From Bacillota bacterium (GTDB lineage Bacteria; Bacillota; Sulfobacillia; DUSP01; JBFMCS01): a stretch of DNA of 64,000 nucleotides. Under the pieces are notes generated by a model. That model did no database searches and was not told where the DNA came from. It saw nothing but the letters and a program-made list of their open reading frames with translations. Positions within the stretch are counted from its first letter, which is position 1; the number at the start of each line of letters is the position of its first letter. The position numbers and the translations under genes were made by a program. This document shows positions 55,789 through 63,994 of the stretch, in pieces. The stretch is taken from NCBI GenBank assembly GCA_040754315.1, contig JBFMCS010000052.1, positions 1 through 64,000 of the forward strand, in the 5' to 3' direction.

Positions 55789-56421
55789 TTAGCCCAGCAA
55801 GCCCTTGGCCAGGTCGGTGGCGGTCACGGCATCCGGGGCATAGCCGTCAGCGCCGATCTCCGTGGCGAAGTCCTGGGTTACCGGGGCGCCGCCGATCATG
55901 ACCTTGACACTGTCTCTGAGGTTGGCCTCCTTGAGCGCATCGATGACATCCTTCATAACAAGCATGGTCGTGGTCAGGAGCGCGGACATCCCCACGATCT
56001 GAGGGGAGTGCTGCTTCACGGCATTCACGAAGGTCTCCGCCGAAACGTCCACCCCCAGGTTCACCACGTTCAGGCCCTTGGACTCAAGGAGCATGGCCAC
56101 GAGGTTCTTCCCGATGTCGTGGAGGTCCCCCTTGACCGTCCCGATGACCACCGTCCCGGTTCCTGCCCTGCTAGCGGAGTCCAGGTGAGGCTTGACCAGG
56201 TCAAGGCCCATGTTCATGGCCTTGGCCGCCATCAGGACCTCAGGCACGAACATGTCGCACCTTTTGAACCTCTCACCCACCACGTTCATGCCTGCCATGA
56301 GACCCTGATCCACGATGTCCAGGGGCTTGGCACCCCCATCCAGGGCCTTCTTTACCAGTTCCTGCGACTTGGCGGGATCCCCCGCGATTACCGCTGACGC
56401 GATCTCCTCGAAAAACGCCAC
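55789..56421 (-). CDS. Corrinoid methyl-carrier protein (copy 2)
   Basis: 210 residues, differing from copy 1 only by Lys for Arg at residue 24. All B12-binding motifs are intact (GDLHDIGKNLV, SALLTTT, IGGAPVT). The start codon is GTG where copy 1 has ATG, with GGGGGAT upstream, so translation may be weaker. Last gene of the sigma-54 operon paralog 5 - racemase - paralog 4 - corrinoid. It presumably accepts methyl groups from those two enzymes and is interchangeable with copy 1. Confidence 0.94.
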   Translation of the reverse strand: MAFFEEIASAVIAGDPAKSQELVKKALDGGAKPLDIVDQGLMAGMNVVGERFKRCDMFVPEVLMAAKAMNMGLDLVKPHLDSASRAGTGTVVIGTVKGDLHDIGKNLVAMLLESKGLNVVNLGVDVSAETFVNAVKQHSPQIVGMSALLTTTMLVMKDVIDALKEANLRDSVKVMIGGAPVTQDFATEIGADGYAPDAVTATDLAKGLLG

Positions 56422-56495
56422 CTGGTATCCCCCTTTTCCTGCTCGTACTCGCCCGCGGGCTCTCCTGAATGGCCCTGGCGGCGAACCCAGTCAAC

Positions 56496-57929
56496 CTACC
56501 GTGCCCACCACTTCTTCTCCATCTGGTCCAGCCTCGACTGGACGCCCGCGGCCAAGGGCGCTGGCCTGTGGCTCTCCAAGATCTCACAGGCCTTCTCCCG
56601 CAGCACCTGATCCAGGGGCTTCATGCCCTCCATCTGAGCCAGCTGGTACCTGCTCCGGTCCAGGTGTTTGGTCCGGTGCAGTTCCCGGAAGTGCCTGAAG
56701 GTGTGTTCCTCCGCAACGAAGGTGCCCCCCGGCCCGACCCTGCCAATGATGTCCAGTGCCAAGGTTTCATCGGAGACCTCCACGCCCTTCATGAACTGCC
56801 GGATGTATCCCGCTAGTTCATCCATGAGAAGGTGCCCCTCAAAACTCAGGACCTCGGAGTGGTCCAGGAACCCTGTGTCATGGATGAGGTTGGATCCGCA
56901 CATCACTGAGGCCAGGGCTGAAATGCCGTATTCCATCCCTGCCTGTGCATCCAGGAACTTGGAGTCGCTGACCCCTGCAGTGCCGAACATGGGAAGGTCA
57001 TAGTAGTGGCTCATGTCGGTCAGGGCCGAACACAGGAGAGGCAGTTCCGGTGTGCCATAGGAGTAGATGGTGGTGAGCATGTCCATGGCCGAGGGTATCC
57101 CGCCGAAGACACTGGGGGCTCCTGGCTTCACCAGCTGCTGCATAACGATGCCGCTGACGCTCTCCGCGGTGCCTAGGGTGATTATGCCAGCGTAGGTCAC
57201 CGGCGCGGTGGCCCCGCCCATAGGCATCGGGGTATTCACAACAGGCAGGCCCCTCTCAACGGAGCGTAGCGCCACCTCCAACCCGTAGCCATGAACCAGG
57301 GGGGTGATGGGCTCCGTGTAGACAATGAGGAAGGGCCTCTCGGCCAAGGCATCCGCCCCGCCGCTGATGGCAACCAGCATCTCGTACACGTCCTCAAACA
57401 CATCCATCTCGTTGCAGCACATCAGGATGGGTTTAACGGTGTTGGACACTGTCTCCTTGAACTCTACCTGGGTGGCAATGAGGGATGGAACATCCCTGAC
57501 CTGCCCCAGGAGCATGATGAACTCCATGTTGGGAAGGTAGTCGTTCATCCGGGCGAACTCGGCCACATCCGCGCGGGTGCATGGGCGACGCTCACCCGTC
57601 CTGGGATCCAGGATCTGGGGGCAGCTGGCACAGCCTCCGAAGTGGCTCCGGCGTCCCCCCAGCTCGAGGGCCTCGTTGCCCAGGCGGTCCCACACCGTGA
57701 AGGACGATGGGGCCTTCTTCAAGGCCTCTTCCACCAGGCCCTTGGGTATCTTGACGATCTCCCCTTCAACGGTGGCCCCAGCCTTCCTGAGGATCTCCCG
57801 GCCCTCCGGGAGTTCAACCTTTACGCCAACGGTTTCCAGGACCTTGAGTGTGGCCCTGTGTATTCTCTCGCACTGTTCCTCGGAGAGCACCCTGAAAGAG
57901 GGCGAGTTCACCTTGCTGCCGTCGATCAT
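56496..57929 (-). CDS. MttB/MtgB-type methyltransferase (paralog 4)
   Basis: 477 residues. Family marks: SFRVLSEEQCERIHRATLKV, CPQILDPRTGERR, VYTEPITPLVHGYGLEVALR, MGGATAPVTYAGI, GTAGVSDSKFLDAQAGMEYG and GPGGTFVAEEHTFRHF. In the last motif the usual His of GGHF is replaced by Thr. No pyrrolysine-type stop. Clear GGAGGGAG ribosome site. It lies 34 nt after the racemase-family gene, so a proline-betaine-type substrate is plausible (inference). Confidence 0.9.
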   Translation of the reverse strand: MIDGSKVNSPSFRVLSEEQCERIHRATLKVLETVGVKVELPEGREILRKAGATVEGEIVKIPKGLVEEALKKAPSSFTVWDRLGNEALELGGRRSHFGGCASCPQILDPRTGERRPCTRADVAEFARMNDYLPNMEFIMLLGQVRDVPSLIATQVEFKETVSNTVKPILMCCNEMDVFEDVYEMLVAISGGADALAERPFLIVYTEPITPLVHGYGLEVALRSVERGLPVVNTPMPMGGATAPVTYAGIITLGTAESVSGIVMQQLVKPGAPSVFGGIPSAMDMLTTIYSYGTPELPLLCSALTDMSHYYDLPMFGTAGVSDSKFLDAQAGMEYGISALASVMCGSNLIHDTGFLDHSEVLSFEGHLLMDELAGYIRQFMKGVEVSDETLALDIIGRVGPGGTFVAEEHTFRHFRELHRTKHLDRSRYQLAQMEGMKPLDQVLREKACEILESHRPAPLAAGVQSRLDQMEKKWWAR

Positions 57930-57963
57930 TCGTTCTCCCTCCTGTTGCCTGGCTACATCCCCC

Positions 57964-58962
57964 TCACAGGCGAAAGCCCATCTTCAGCGGGTCATCGGGG
58001 TGCATTACCAGGTTGTTGAGGCCCGTGATATGGGCTCTAGCAGTGATAGTGGGCTGAACAGCATCGAATTCTCCTACCTTGGCCTGGCCAACAAGCCGCC
58101 CGGCAAAGAGCGTCCCCAGGATGCTCTCGTGGACGAACTCCTGGCCCAGTGGCAGCTTGCCCTTGGCATGAAGGGCTGCCATCTTTGCCGAGGTGCCGGT
58201 ACCGCAGGGTGACCGGTCCACCTGTCCCTCCCCGAATATCACCACGTTCCGGGCGTGAGCCCGGGGATTTGAGGGAGGCCCAGAGATCTCCACCAGGTCA
58301 ATGCTGCTGATGTGGGTCTGGACAGGGTGCCTGACGGGGAAGTCCTGGAGCTCCCGGAGTATCCTCATGCCGATCTGGACCAGTTCGCCGAGGTTCTCCA
58401 AGGAGATCTCACCTACCTGGTCCGAAGAGACTATCCCAAAGAAGTTGCCTCCGAAAGACACATCAACCTTCACATCGCCATGACCTGGCACGGGAACGCT
58501 GACATCGCCGGCAAAGAGGAATGAGGGAACGTTTGTGATGGTCACCGACTTCACCAGGTCGCCCTCCATCACTGCCTTGGCTCTGACAAGCCCTGCCGGC
58601 GTGTCCAGGACCACCTCTGGCTCGCCCTCCCTGGAGGCGACCAAGCCTGTTTCCAAGGCCGCGCTGGCCACGCCGATGCAGCCGTGCCCGCACATGTTCA
58701 GGAAACCGAAGGTGTCCATGAAGATCACACCCAGGTCAGCCTCCGGATGGGTAGGTTCCGTGAGGACCGCCCCGAACATATCGGCATGCCCCCTGGGCTC
58801 CCTCATAAGGAAGCCGCGGAGGTGGTCCAGGTTCTTCATGAGGTAGTCTCGTTTCTGGGCCATTGTGGCGCCGGGAAGGTAAGGAAACCCTCCGGTGACT
58901 ATCCGCGTGGGCTCACCCTCAGTGTGGGAATCCACAACGGTAATGAGCCTTTCAAAACGCAT
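57964..58962 (-). CDS. Proline racemase / 4-hydroxyproline epimerase family enzyme
   Basis: 332 residues. Both catalytic Cys are present: NMCGHGCIG near residue 90 and DRSPCGTGTSA near 255, so it is a racemase or epimerase rather than the Thr-containing 3-hydroxyproline dehydratase. Other marks: VVDSHTEGEPTRIVTGG at the N-terminus and HPEADLGVIFMDTFGFLNM. It acts on the alpha carbon of proline, hydroxyproline or an N-methyl derivative. Sandwiched between two methyltransferase genes, it suggests the operon demethylates proline betaine or hydroxyproline betaine and then racemises the product (inference). Confidence 0.9.
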   Translation of the reverse strand: MRFERLITVVDSHTEGEPTRIVTGGFPYLPGATMAQKRDYLMKNLDHLRGFLMREPRGHADMFGAVLTEPTHPEADLGVIFMDTFGFLNMCGHGCIGVASAALETGLVASREGEPEVVLDTPAGLVRAKAVMEGDLVKSVTITNVPSFLFAGDVSVPVPGHGDVKVDVSFGGNFFGIVSSDQVGEISLENLGELVQIGMRILRELQDFPVRHPVQTHISSIDLVEISGPPSNPRAHARNVVIFGEGQVDRSPCGTGTSAKMAALHAKGKLPLGQEFVHESILGTLFAGRLVGQAKVGEFDAVQPTITARAHITGLNNLVMHPDDPLKMGFRL

Positions 58963-58997
58963 GGCAATCTCTCCTTCCGCTTATCCGGACGATGGCG

Positions 58998-60446
58998 TCA
59001 GGCCCTGGCGTCAGCGGCATCCACTATGGCCCTGATATGCTTCAGCGTGCCAGCGGGCAAGGGTTCAACCCTGTGTCCCTCGAGAACCTCCGCCGCTCGT
59101 TCGTGCACCCTCTGGCCCAAGGTCTTCCCGCCCCCGGCCTTCCAGGCATCATAACGCTGGCGGGTAATGAGGTCAGAAAAGGTCAGTTCCTTGCGGAAAA
59201 ACCGTGTTGTGTGCTCCTCTTCCAGGAAGTGGCCACCAGGTCCCACCGACTGGGTGACGTTGACGGCCAGTGTATCGTCGTTAACCTCGATGCCCCTGAT
59301 GAACCGTTTCGCCATTGCAATGACCTCATTGCTGAGGACCATCATCTCCACGGACCCAGTAGACCCGTACTCGATGTAGCCCACATCGTGGATGAGGTTT
59401 CCCCCGCTGAGGGCGTTCACCAGGATGGAGAAGGTGGCCTCCACCGTAGCCTGCTCATCGAAGGCCGGAGAGTCACTGCACCCGGCAGTGCAGAACAGGG
59501 GGATCTTCGTGTACTGGGCCACATCGGCCAGTGCCGCCTGGAGCAGGTCGAACTCCACGGCACCGTAGGAGAAGAGGGTGGTTCTCATGTCCATCACGGT
59601 AAAAACGCCACCCAGTATGAAGGGCGCCCCCTCCCGGACCAGCTGGTGGAGCACCAACCCGCTCAGGCTCTCAGCCAACCCCGAAGCGAGGGTGCCCGCC
59701 AGCGTGGCCGGGGCGGTAGCCCCCGCCATGGGAGCCGGAGTGTACACTACCGGGATGCCAGCCTCGGCGGAGCGGATCAGCTTATCCACCGCTTCAAGGG
59801 GGTGCCTGAGAGGGGATATGGGTTCGGTGTACATGGCCAGGATCGGGCGTTCGGCCAAGGCCTGGGGGCCTCCAACCACAGCCTCAGCCATGGAGATTAT
59901 GTCGTTGTAGCCCTCCAGGTCATGGGCGGTCACCACCACGGGCTTCCCGGTGTTGAGGAGCATGGCCTCATACTGGTGCCTGTCAGAAGAGAGGGTCGGA
60001 ACGTCCTGGACCAGTCCGAGGGACATGCAAAAGTCCAGGTTCTTCAGGCCGTCCAAGGCCTTGGCCGCATCGGCAACATTCTTCTTGGTGGTACGGTTCC
60101 TCTGGCCCGTCCAGGGGTCCACGAAATTGGGACAATCAGAGCCGGTTCCGAAGTAGATCTTTGTGCCCTCCAGCTCCACGTCACCCTTGCCAGTCCGGCT
60201 GTTGTGGAGGGTCACCTTTGAAGGGGCCTGAGTCATTGCCCTCTCCACCATGGCCCGGGGGAATCTCACCCTGATGCCGTCAGCCTTGGCACCAGCCTTC
60301 CGGAGCATCTCCAGGGCAGGTTCGTGATGGAAATCCGCCCCCGTCTCCTCCAGCAGCCTGAGGCTGGCATCAAGGACCCTCTCGATATCGCTGTCTGCCA
60401 GGACCCTTAGCCTCATGGACCTGCACTGACTAGTCTCACACGACAC
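58998..60446 (-). CDS. MttB/MtgB-type methyltransferase (paralog 5)
   Basis: 482 residues. Family marks: MRLRVLADSDIERVLDASLR, YFGTGSDCPNFVDPWTGQRN, MYTEPISPLRHPLEAVDKLI, CTAGCSDSPAFDEQATVEAT and GPGGHFLEEEHTTRFF. Start GTG 60446 is set by GGGAGGG 7 nt upstream; the frame to 60500 would begin inside the leader. It resembles paralog 1 most (TGSDCPN, SPLRH). First gene of the sigma-54 operon; the -24/-12 element lies 78-93 bp upstream. Confidence 0.9.
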   Translation of the reverse strand: MSCETSQCRSMRLRVLADSDIERVLDASLRLLEETGADFHHEPALEMLRKAGAKADGIRVRFPRAMVERAMTQAPSKVTLHNSRTGKGDVELEGTKIYFGTGSDCPNFVDPWTGQRNRTTKKNVADAAKALDGLKNLDFCMSLGLVQDVPTLSSDRHQYEAMLLNTGKPVVVTAHDLEGYNDIISMAEAVVGGPQALAERPILAMYTEPISPLRHPLEAVDKLIRSAEAGIPVVYTPAPMAGATAPATLAGTLASGLAESLSGLVLHQLVREGAPFILGGVFTVMDMRTTLFSYGAVEFDLLQAALADVAQYTKIPLFCTAGCSDSPAFDEQATVEATFSILVNALSGGNLIHDVGYIEYGSTGSVEMMVLSNEVIAMAKRFIRGIEVNDDTLAVNVTQSVGPGGHFLEEEHTTRFFRKELTFSDLITRQRYDAWKAGGGKTLGQRVHERAAEVLEGHRVEPLPAGTLKHIRAIVDAADARA

Positions 60447-60523
60447 TTGTATCCCTCCCAGCTTGTCAGAAGACACCAAATTAGCACTTAGCATTCCCAT
60501 CTACTGGCGCGTAGAGAGCATTC

Positions 60524-60539
60524 AGCAAGTTCCGTGCCA
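60524..60539 (-). promoter_or_regulatory. Sigma-54 (-24/-12) promoter of the racemase/methyltransferase operon
   Basis: Minus strand TGGCACGGAACTTGCT matches the consensus TGGCAC-N5-TTGC completely, with GG and GC ten bases apart. Transcription would start near 60513 and give a leader of about 66 nt. Confidence 0.9.
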
Positions 60540-60590
60540 CACCCGGAGAAGCCGGAGCCACTCCCCCTTTGGCCGGGCCTCCTGGGAAGC

Positions 60591-60636
60591 GCAAATAATA
60601 TTTGCATAACTGGCGCAAGTGGTACTGGCAGCGCCA
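60591..60636. promoter_or_regulatory. Candidate activator-binding dyads upstream of the sigma-54 promoter
   Basis: GCAAATA-A-TATTTGC (60591-60605) is a perfect 7-bp-arm dyad. Just beyond it TGGCGC (60611-60616) pairs with GCGCCA (60631-60636). Both lie 50-100 bp upstream of the -24 element, where enhancer sites for bacterial sigma-54 activators are usual. They sit between the activator gene stop and its presumed target. Confidence 0.6.
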
Positions 60637-60650
60637 AGCATTCTTGCGTT

Positions 60651-62405
60651 TCAGCCCTGCCGGAATTCTTCGAGCCTCAGCCCCATCTTCTTGAGCCGGT
60701 ACTGCAGGTTCTGGCGGCTGAGACCCAGGGACCGCGCCGCCCGGGATACATTGCCCTGGTGGGCACGGAGGGCCCGGTTCAGGAAGGCTCGCTCTGCGTC
60801 CTCCATGGCGACACGGAAGGTTTCGTGCTCAATGGGAGGCTTTGCCTCTTCCGCCGTGGCAGGGTGAAGGAAGTAGTAGGGGAGGTGCTTGACCTCGATG
60901 CATTCCTCTCCAGGGGCCACCATGTTCAGTGAACTCTCCACGCAGTGTTCAAGTTCCCGTACATTCCCTGGCCACGGGTGCTTAAGAAACAAAGCCATGA
61001 CCGCGGCCGAGGCAGACTTCACCTGCCGGCCAAACCTGCGGTTGTACTTTCTGATGAACCTCTCGGTGAGTTCTGGGATGTCCTCCAGGCGCCTTCTGAG
61101 AGGCGGCAAGCCAAGGTAGACCACACCCAGGCGGTAAAAGAGGTCCTGCCGGATGGTGCCCTTCTCCACCGCCTTCAGGGGATCCACGTTCATGCTGCTG
61201 ATTATCCTGGGGGTGACCCGCCTCTCCTTGGTGTCACCCACCCTCCTGATGGTACCCTCCTCGAGAACCCTTAGGAGCTTGCTCTGCAGGAATGGCTGCA
61301 TGGAGTTGATCTCGTCCAGGAAGATGGTTCCCCGTGAGGCCTCCTCGAAGAGGCCTCGCCTGTCCACGGCACCCGTGAAGGCCCCCTTGCTGGTACCAAA
61401 GAGGATCCCCTCCAGGAGTCCCTCGGGAATGGCCGCGCAGTTTATCGCCATGAAGGGCTCTCCGGTCCGGGGGCTGTTGCGGTGGATGCTCTGGGCGAAG
61501 AGTTCCTTACCGGTTCCCGTCTCCCCGTGGATGAGAATGGGGGAATCCGTCCCGGAAGCCTGCCGGGCTTCCCTTATGACCCGGAGAAAGGAGGGATCCT
61601 GCCCTGCTATGTCCTCAAAGCTATAGGTGGCCTCCAGTGAGCTCCCCTCGGCAACAGGCGTCGTCGAACCCTGTATCTTCATCTCCATCTCTCTCCACTT
61701 GTCCGAGAACCTCCGGGCCATGCTGTAGTCCTTTGTTATAGCCACGGCCCCCACCATGTTGCTGTCCTCGTACAAGGGCACGGCCGTGCATATTATGTTT
61801 ACCATCTTGCCGTACTTCGTCACATAGGTCTGGTGCTCATTTATAATGGGCTTCCCTGTTCTCATGGCCCTGACCATCAGGCTGGATTCCGGGGCCAGCC
61901 TGTATACCTCACTCACGTGGCGGTAGAGCGCATCGGAGCGGCGCATCTCGTCTATCTCCTCTTGGGAACGGTTCATGAAGATAAGCCGGCCGTCCCGGTC
62001 GACCACCTCAATTCCCTCGCTTATGGAGTTCAATATGTTCTCGTAGCTGTTCTTGGTGGTAACGGTGTTCCTCAGCTGGTCCTTAAGCAGTTCTACCTCT
62101 GTGTAGTCCCTGATGATGAGGGCGGTGGGACACCCCTGGCAGCCCCCGGCCAGAGACACCCGGCAGATCTCCAGGGTCCTCCCTCCTTGGGCATCCCTGA
62201 TCTCCCGGGTTATCCGTGAGCGGTCGCTGGGGAAGGTTAGGTGCGGGAGGGCCTCCTCAAGGCTGCGCCCCTCGATTGAGGCGGCACTGTTACCCAGGAG
62301 TTCCAGGGCGCTTGGGTTGTGGCCCCGGATGAAGCCCTCAGCATCCACTAGGACTACGCCTATGGGAAGTGCGTCGATGATCATCCCTTGGGTTGCTGGA
62401 TCCAT
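60651..62405 (-). CDS. Sigma-54-dependent transcriptional activator (PAS-PAS-AAA+-Fis)
   Basis: 584 residues. Two N-terminal PAS domains (about 5-105 and 115-225), the AAA+ domain with Walker A HGETGTGKE at about 293-301, the sigma-54 contact loop GAFTGA at 341-346, Walker B GTIFLDEI, and a C-terminal Fis-type helix-turn-helix (GNVSRAARSLGLSRQNLQYR). It remodels sigma-54 polymerase in response to a ligand sensed by the PAS region. Its gene lies between two sigma-54 promoters, one on each side, both driving methyltransferase genes. No receiver domain, so a phosphorelay is not involved. Confidence 0.95.
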   Translation of the reverse strand: MDPATQGMIIDALPIGVVLVDAEGFIRGHNPSALELLGNSAASIEGRSLEEALPHLTFPSDRSRITREIRDAQGGRTLEICRVSLAGGCQGCPTALIIRDYTEVELLKDQLRNTVTTKNSYENILNSISEGIEVVDRDGRLIFMNRSQEEIDEMRRSDALYRHVSEVYRLAPESSLMVRAMRTGKPIINEHQTYVTKYGKMVNIICTAVPLYEDSNMVGAVAITKDYSMARRFSDKWREMEMKIQGSTTPVAEGSSLEATYSFEDIAGQDPSFLRVIREARQASGTDSPILIHGETGTGKELFAQSIHRNSPRTGEPFMAINCAAIPEGLLEGILFGTSKGAFTGAVDRRGLFEEASRGTIFLDEINSMQPFLQSKLLRVLEEGTIRRVGDTKERRVTPRIISSMNVDPLKAVEKGTIRQDLFYRLGVVYLGLPPLRRRLEDIPELTERFIRKYNRRFGRQVKSASAAVMALFLKHPWPGNVRELEHCVESSLNMVAPGEECIEVKHLPYYFLHPATAEEAKPPIEHETFRVAMEDAERAFLNRALRAHQGNVSRAARSLGLSRQNLQYRLKKMGLRLEEFRQG

Positions 62406-62468
62406 GGATTGATCCCCCCGGTAAGAGACACTATTCTACTATTACGGGACATTACCTCCCGGAGGGAA

Positions 62469-62484
62469 TGGCATGGACCTTGCA
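62469..62484 (+). promoter_or_regulatory. Sigma-54 (-24/-12) promoter of methyltransferase paralog 6
   Basis: TGGCATGGACCTTGCA: TGGCAY-N5-TTGC with GG and GC ten bases apart, on the plus strand 58-73 bp before the gene. Divergent from the activator gene. Confidence 0.88.
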
Positions 62485-62542
62485 GAAACATCTGGCAAGG
62501 ACATCTTCCGGAGCGTGAAAACCGGGTGAAAGGAGAATGACC

Positions 62543-63994
62543 GTGAGGAGCAATTACGTAGCGAACGCCACCGCGCAGTTCCGGATCCTCTCCCAAGACC
62601 AGGTCGAGGAGATCCACGCGGGGACCATGGAGGTCTTGCAGAGGACGGGCGTTGAGGTGCACCACCCGGAGGCCCTAGACCTCCTGAAGAGGGCGGGTTG
62701 CCATGTGGACGGGCCCCGGGTCAGGATCCCCTCCTGGCTGGTGGAACGCTCCATCCGGTCGGCCCCGTCCCGGGTTGTGCTGTGCGGCCGTGACGGCAGC
62801 CGCAGGTTATTCCTGGAAAACCGCAACTTCCACTTCGGTCCAGGGGTCACCAACCCCTTCATATCTGATCCTGTCACAGGCGAAAGGCGCCTTGTCACCC
62901 ACGGGGATGTGGCCAACACTGCAAGACTGGTGGATTCCTTGCCAAACCTGGATTTCGTGATGTCCCTGGCAATGATAAGCGATGTGACCAAGGGACTCGC
63001 CGACGTCTACGAGGTCGAGGCCATGCTCTCCAATACCACCAAGCCAATAGTGAGCTGGGGCTTCGGGGTGGAAGGCTACCGGGACATCGTGGACATGTGC
63101 ATTGCCGTGGCCGGAGGACTGGAGGCACTCCAGAAGAACCCCTTCATCTGCCTCTACTCCGAACCCACCACACCCTTGCAGCACTCCTTCGAGGCCATGG
63201 GCAAGCTCCTCTTCATGGCTGAGCACAACCTCCCCTGCATATATACGCCTGCACCCATGGCGGGAGCCACTGCTCCGGCTACCCTCGCGGGGGTACTGGT
63301 GATGGGGAACGCCGAGTGCCTCACCGGTGTCGTGGTCAGCCAGTTGAAGCGGGAGGGCGCCCCCATCATAATGGGCGGGGTCCTGACCGTGATGGACATG
63401 CGATCCACCCTCTTCAGTTACGGGGCGCCAGAGATGCCCCTCCAGAGCGCAGCCATGGTCGATGTGGCCCACTACTACAAGATACCCTCTTTCAGCACGG
63501 CCGGCTGTACCGATGCCAAGACCTTAGATCTCCAGGCGGCGTCGGAGCTCACCTTCAGTGTCCTCTCCGCGGCCCTCAGCGGGGCCAACCTCATACATGA
63601 TGTGGGCTTCCTGGAGTATGGGTCCTCGGGCTCCTACGAGATGCTCCTTCTCGGAGACGAGGTGATAGGGATGGCCAAGCGCCTGGTGAGGGGGATCGAG
63701 GTTACCCGGGATACCATGGCCCTGGACATCATCGACGACGTGGGCCCCGCGGGCCACTTCCTCACGCAGGCCCATACCTTCCGCCATTTCCGGGACCAGC
63801 TCTGGACGCCGCGGTACTTCGACAGGAACCGCTACGACTTGTGGAAGGCGGAGGGCCAGATAGACATGGGGCAGCGATTGAGGGATGAGGCAAACAGGCT
63901 CATGAGGGAGCATTCGGTGGAGCCCCTGGACAAGAAGGTCGTGGAGGGGATCGAGAGGGTTCTCGCCAGGGCCGAAGCGCGGGTGCGCGGGTAG
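62543..63994 (+). CDS. MttB/MtgB-type methyltransferase (paralog 6)
   Basis: 483 residues. RSNYVANATAQFRILSQDQV at the start, HFGPGVTNPFISDPVTGERR, LYSEPTTPLQHSFEAMGKLL, MAGATAPATLAGVLVMGNAE, STAGCTDAKTLDLQAASELT and GPAGHFLTQAHTFRHF. Start GTG 62543 is preferred over ATG 62537: AAGGAG then has a 7-nt spacer and the N-terminus lines up with paralogs 1 and 2. No pyrrolysine-type stop. Closest to paralog 2. The gene ends 6 nt before the window edge, so operon partners may follow outside. Confidence 0.9.
   Translation: MRSNYVANATAQFRILSQDQVEEIHAGTMEVLQRTGVEVHHPEALDLLKRAGCHVDGPRVRIPSWLVERSIRSAPSRVVLCGRDGSRRLFLENRNFHFGPGVTNPFISDPVTGERRLVTHGDVANTARLVDSLPNLDFVMSLAMISDVTKGLADVYEVEAMLSNTTKPIVSWGFGVEGYRDIVDMCIAVAGGLEALQKNPFICLYSEPTTPLQHSFEAMGKLLFMAEHNLPCIYTPAPMAGATAPATLAGVLVMGNAECLTGVVVSQLKREGAPIIMGGVLTVMDMRSTLFSYGAPEMPLQSAAMVDVAHYYKIPSFSTAGCTDAKTLDLQAASELTFSVLSAALSGANLIHDVGFLEYGSSGSYEMLLLGDEVIGMAKRLVRGIEVTRDTMALDIIDDVGPAGHFLTQAHTFRHFRDQLWTPRYFDRNRYDLWKAEGQIDMGQRLRDEANRLMREHSVEPLDKKVVEGIERVLARAEARVRG

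Noticed and set aside
60447-60500. ATG 60500 as start of methyltransferase paralog 5
   Set aside because: It lies only about 13 nt from the predicted sigma-54 transcript start and lacks a ribosome site; GTG 60446 has GGGAGGG at 7 nt.
43444-63994. Pyrrolysine-containing trimethylamine methyltransferases
   Set aside because: All six family members have full-length frames with no in-frame TAG, and no pyl genes are visible.
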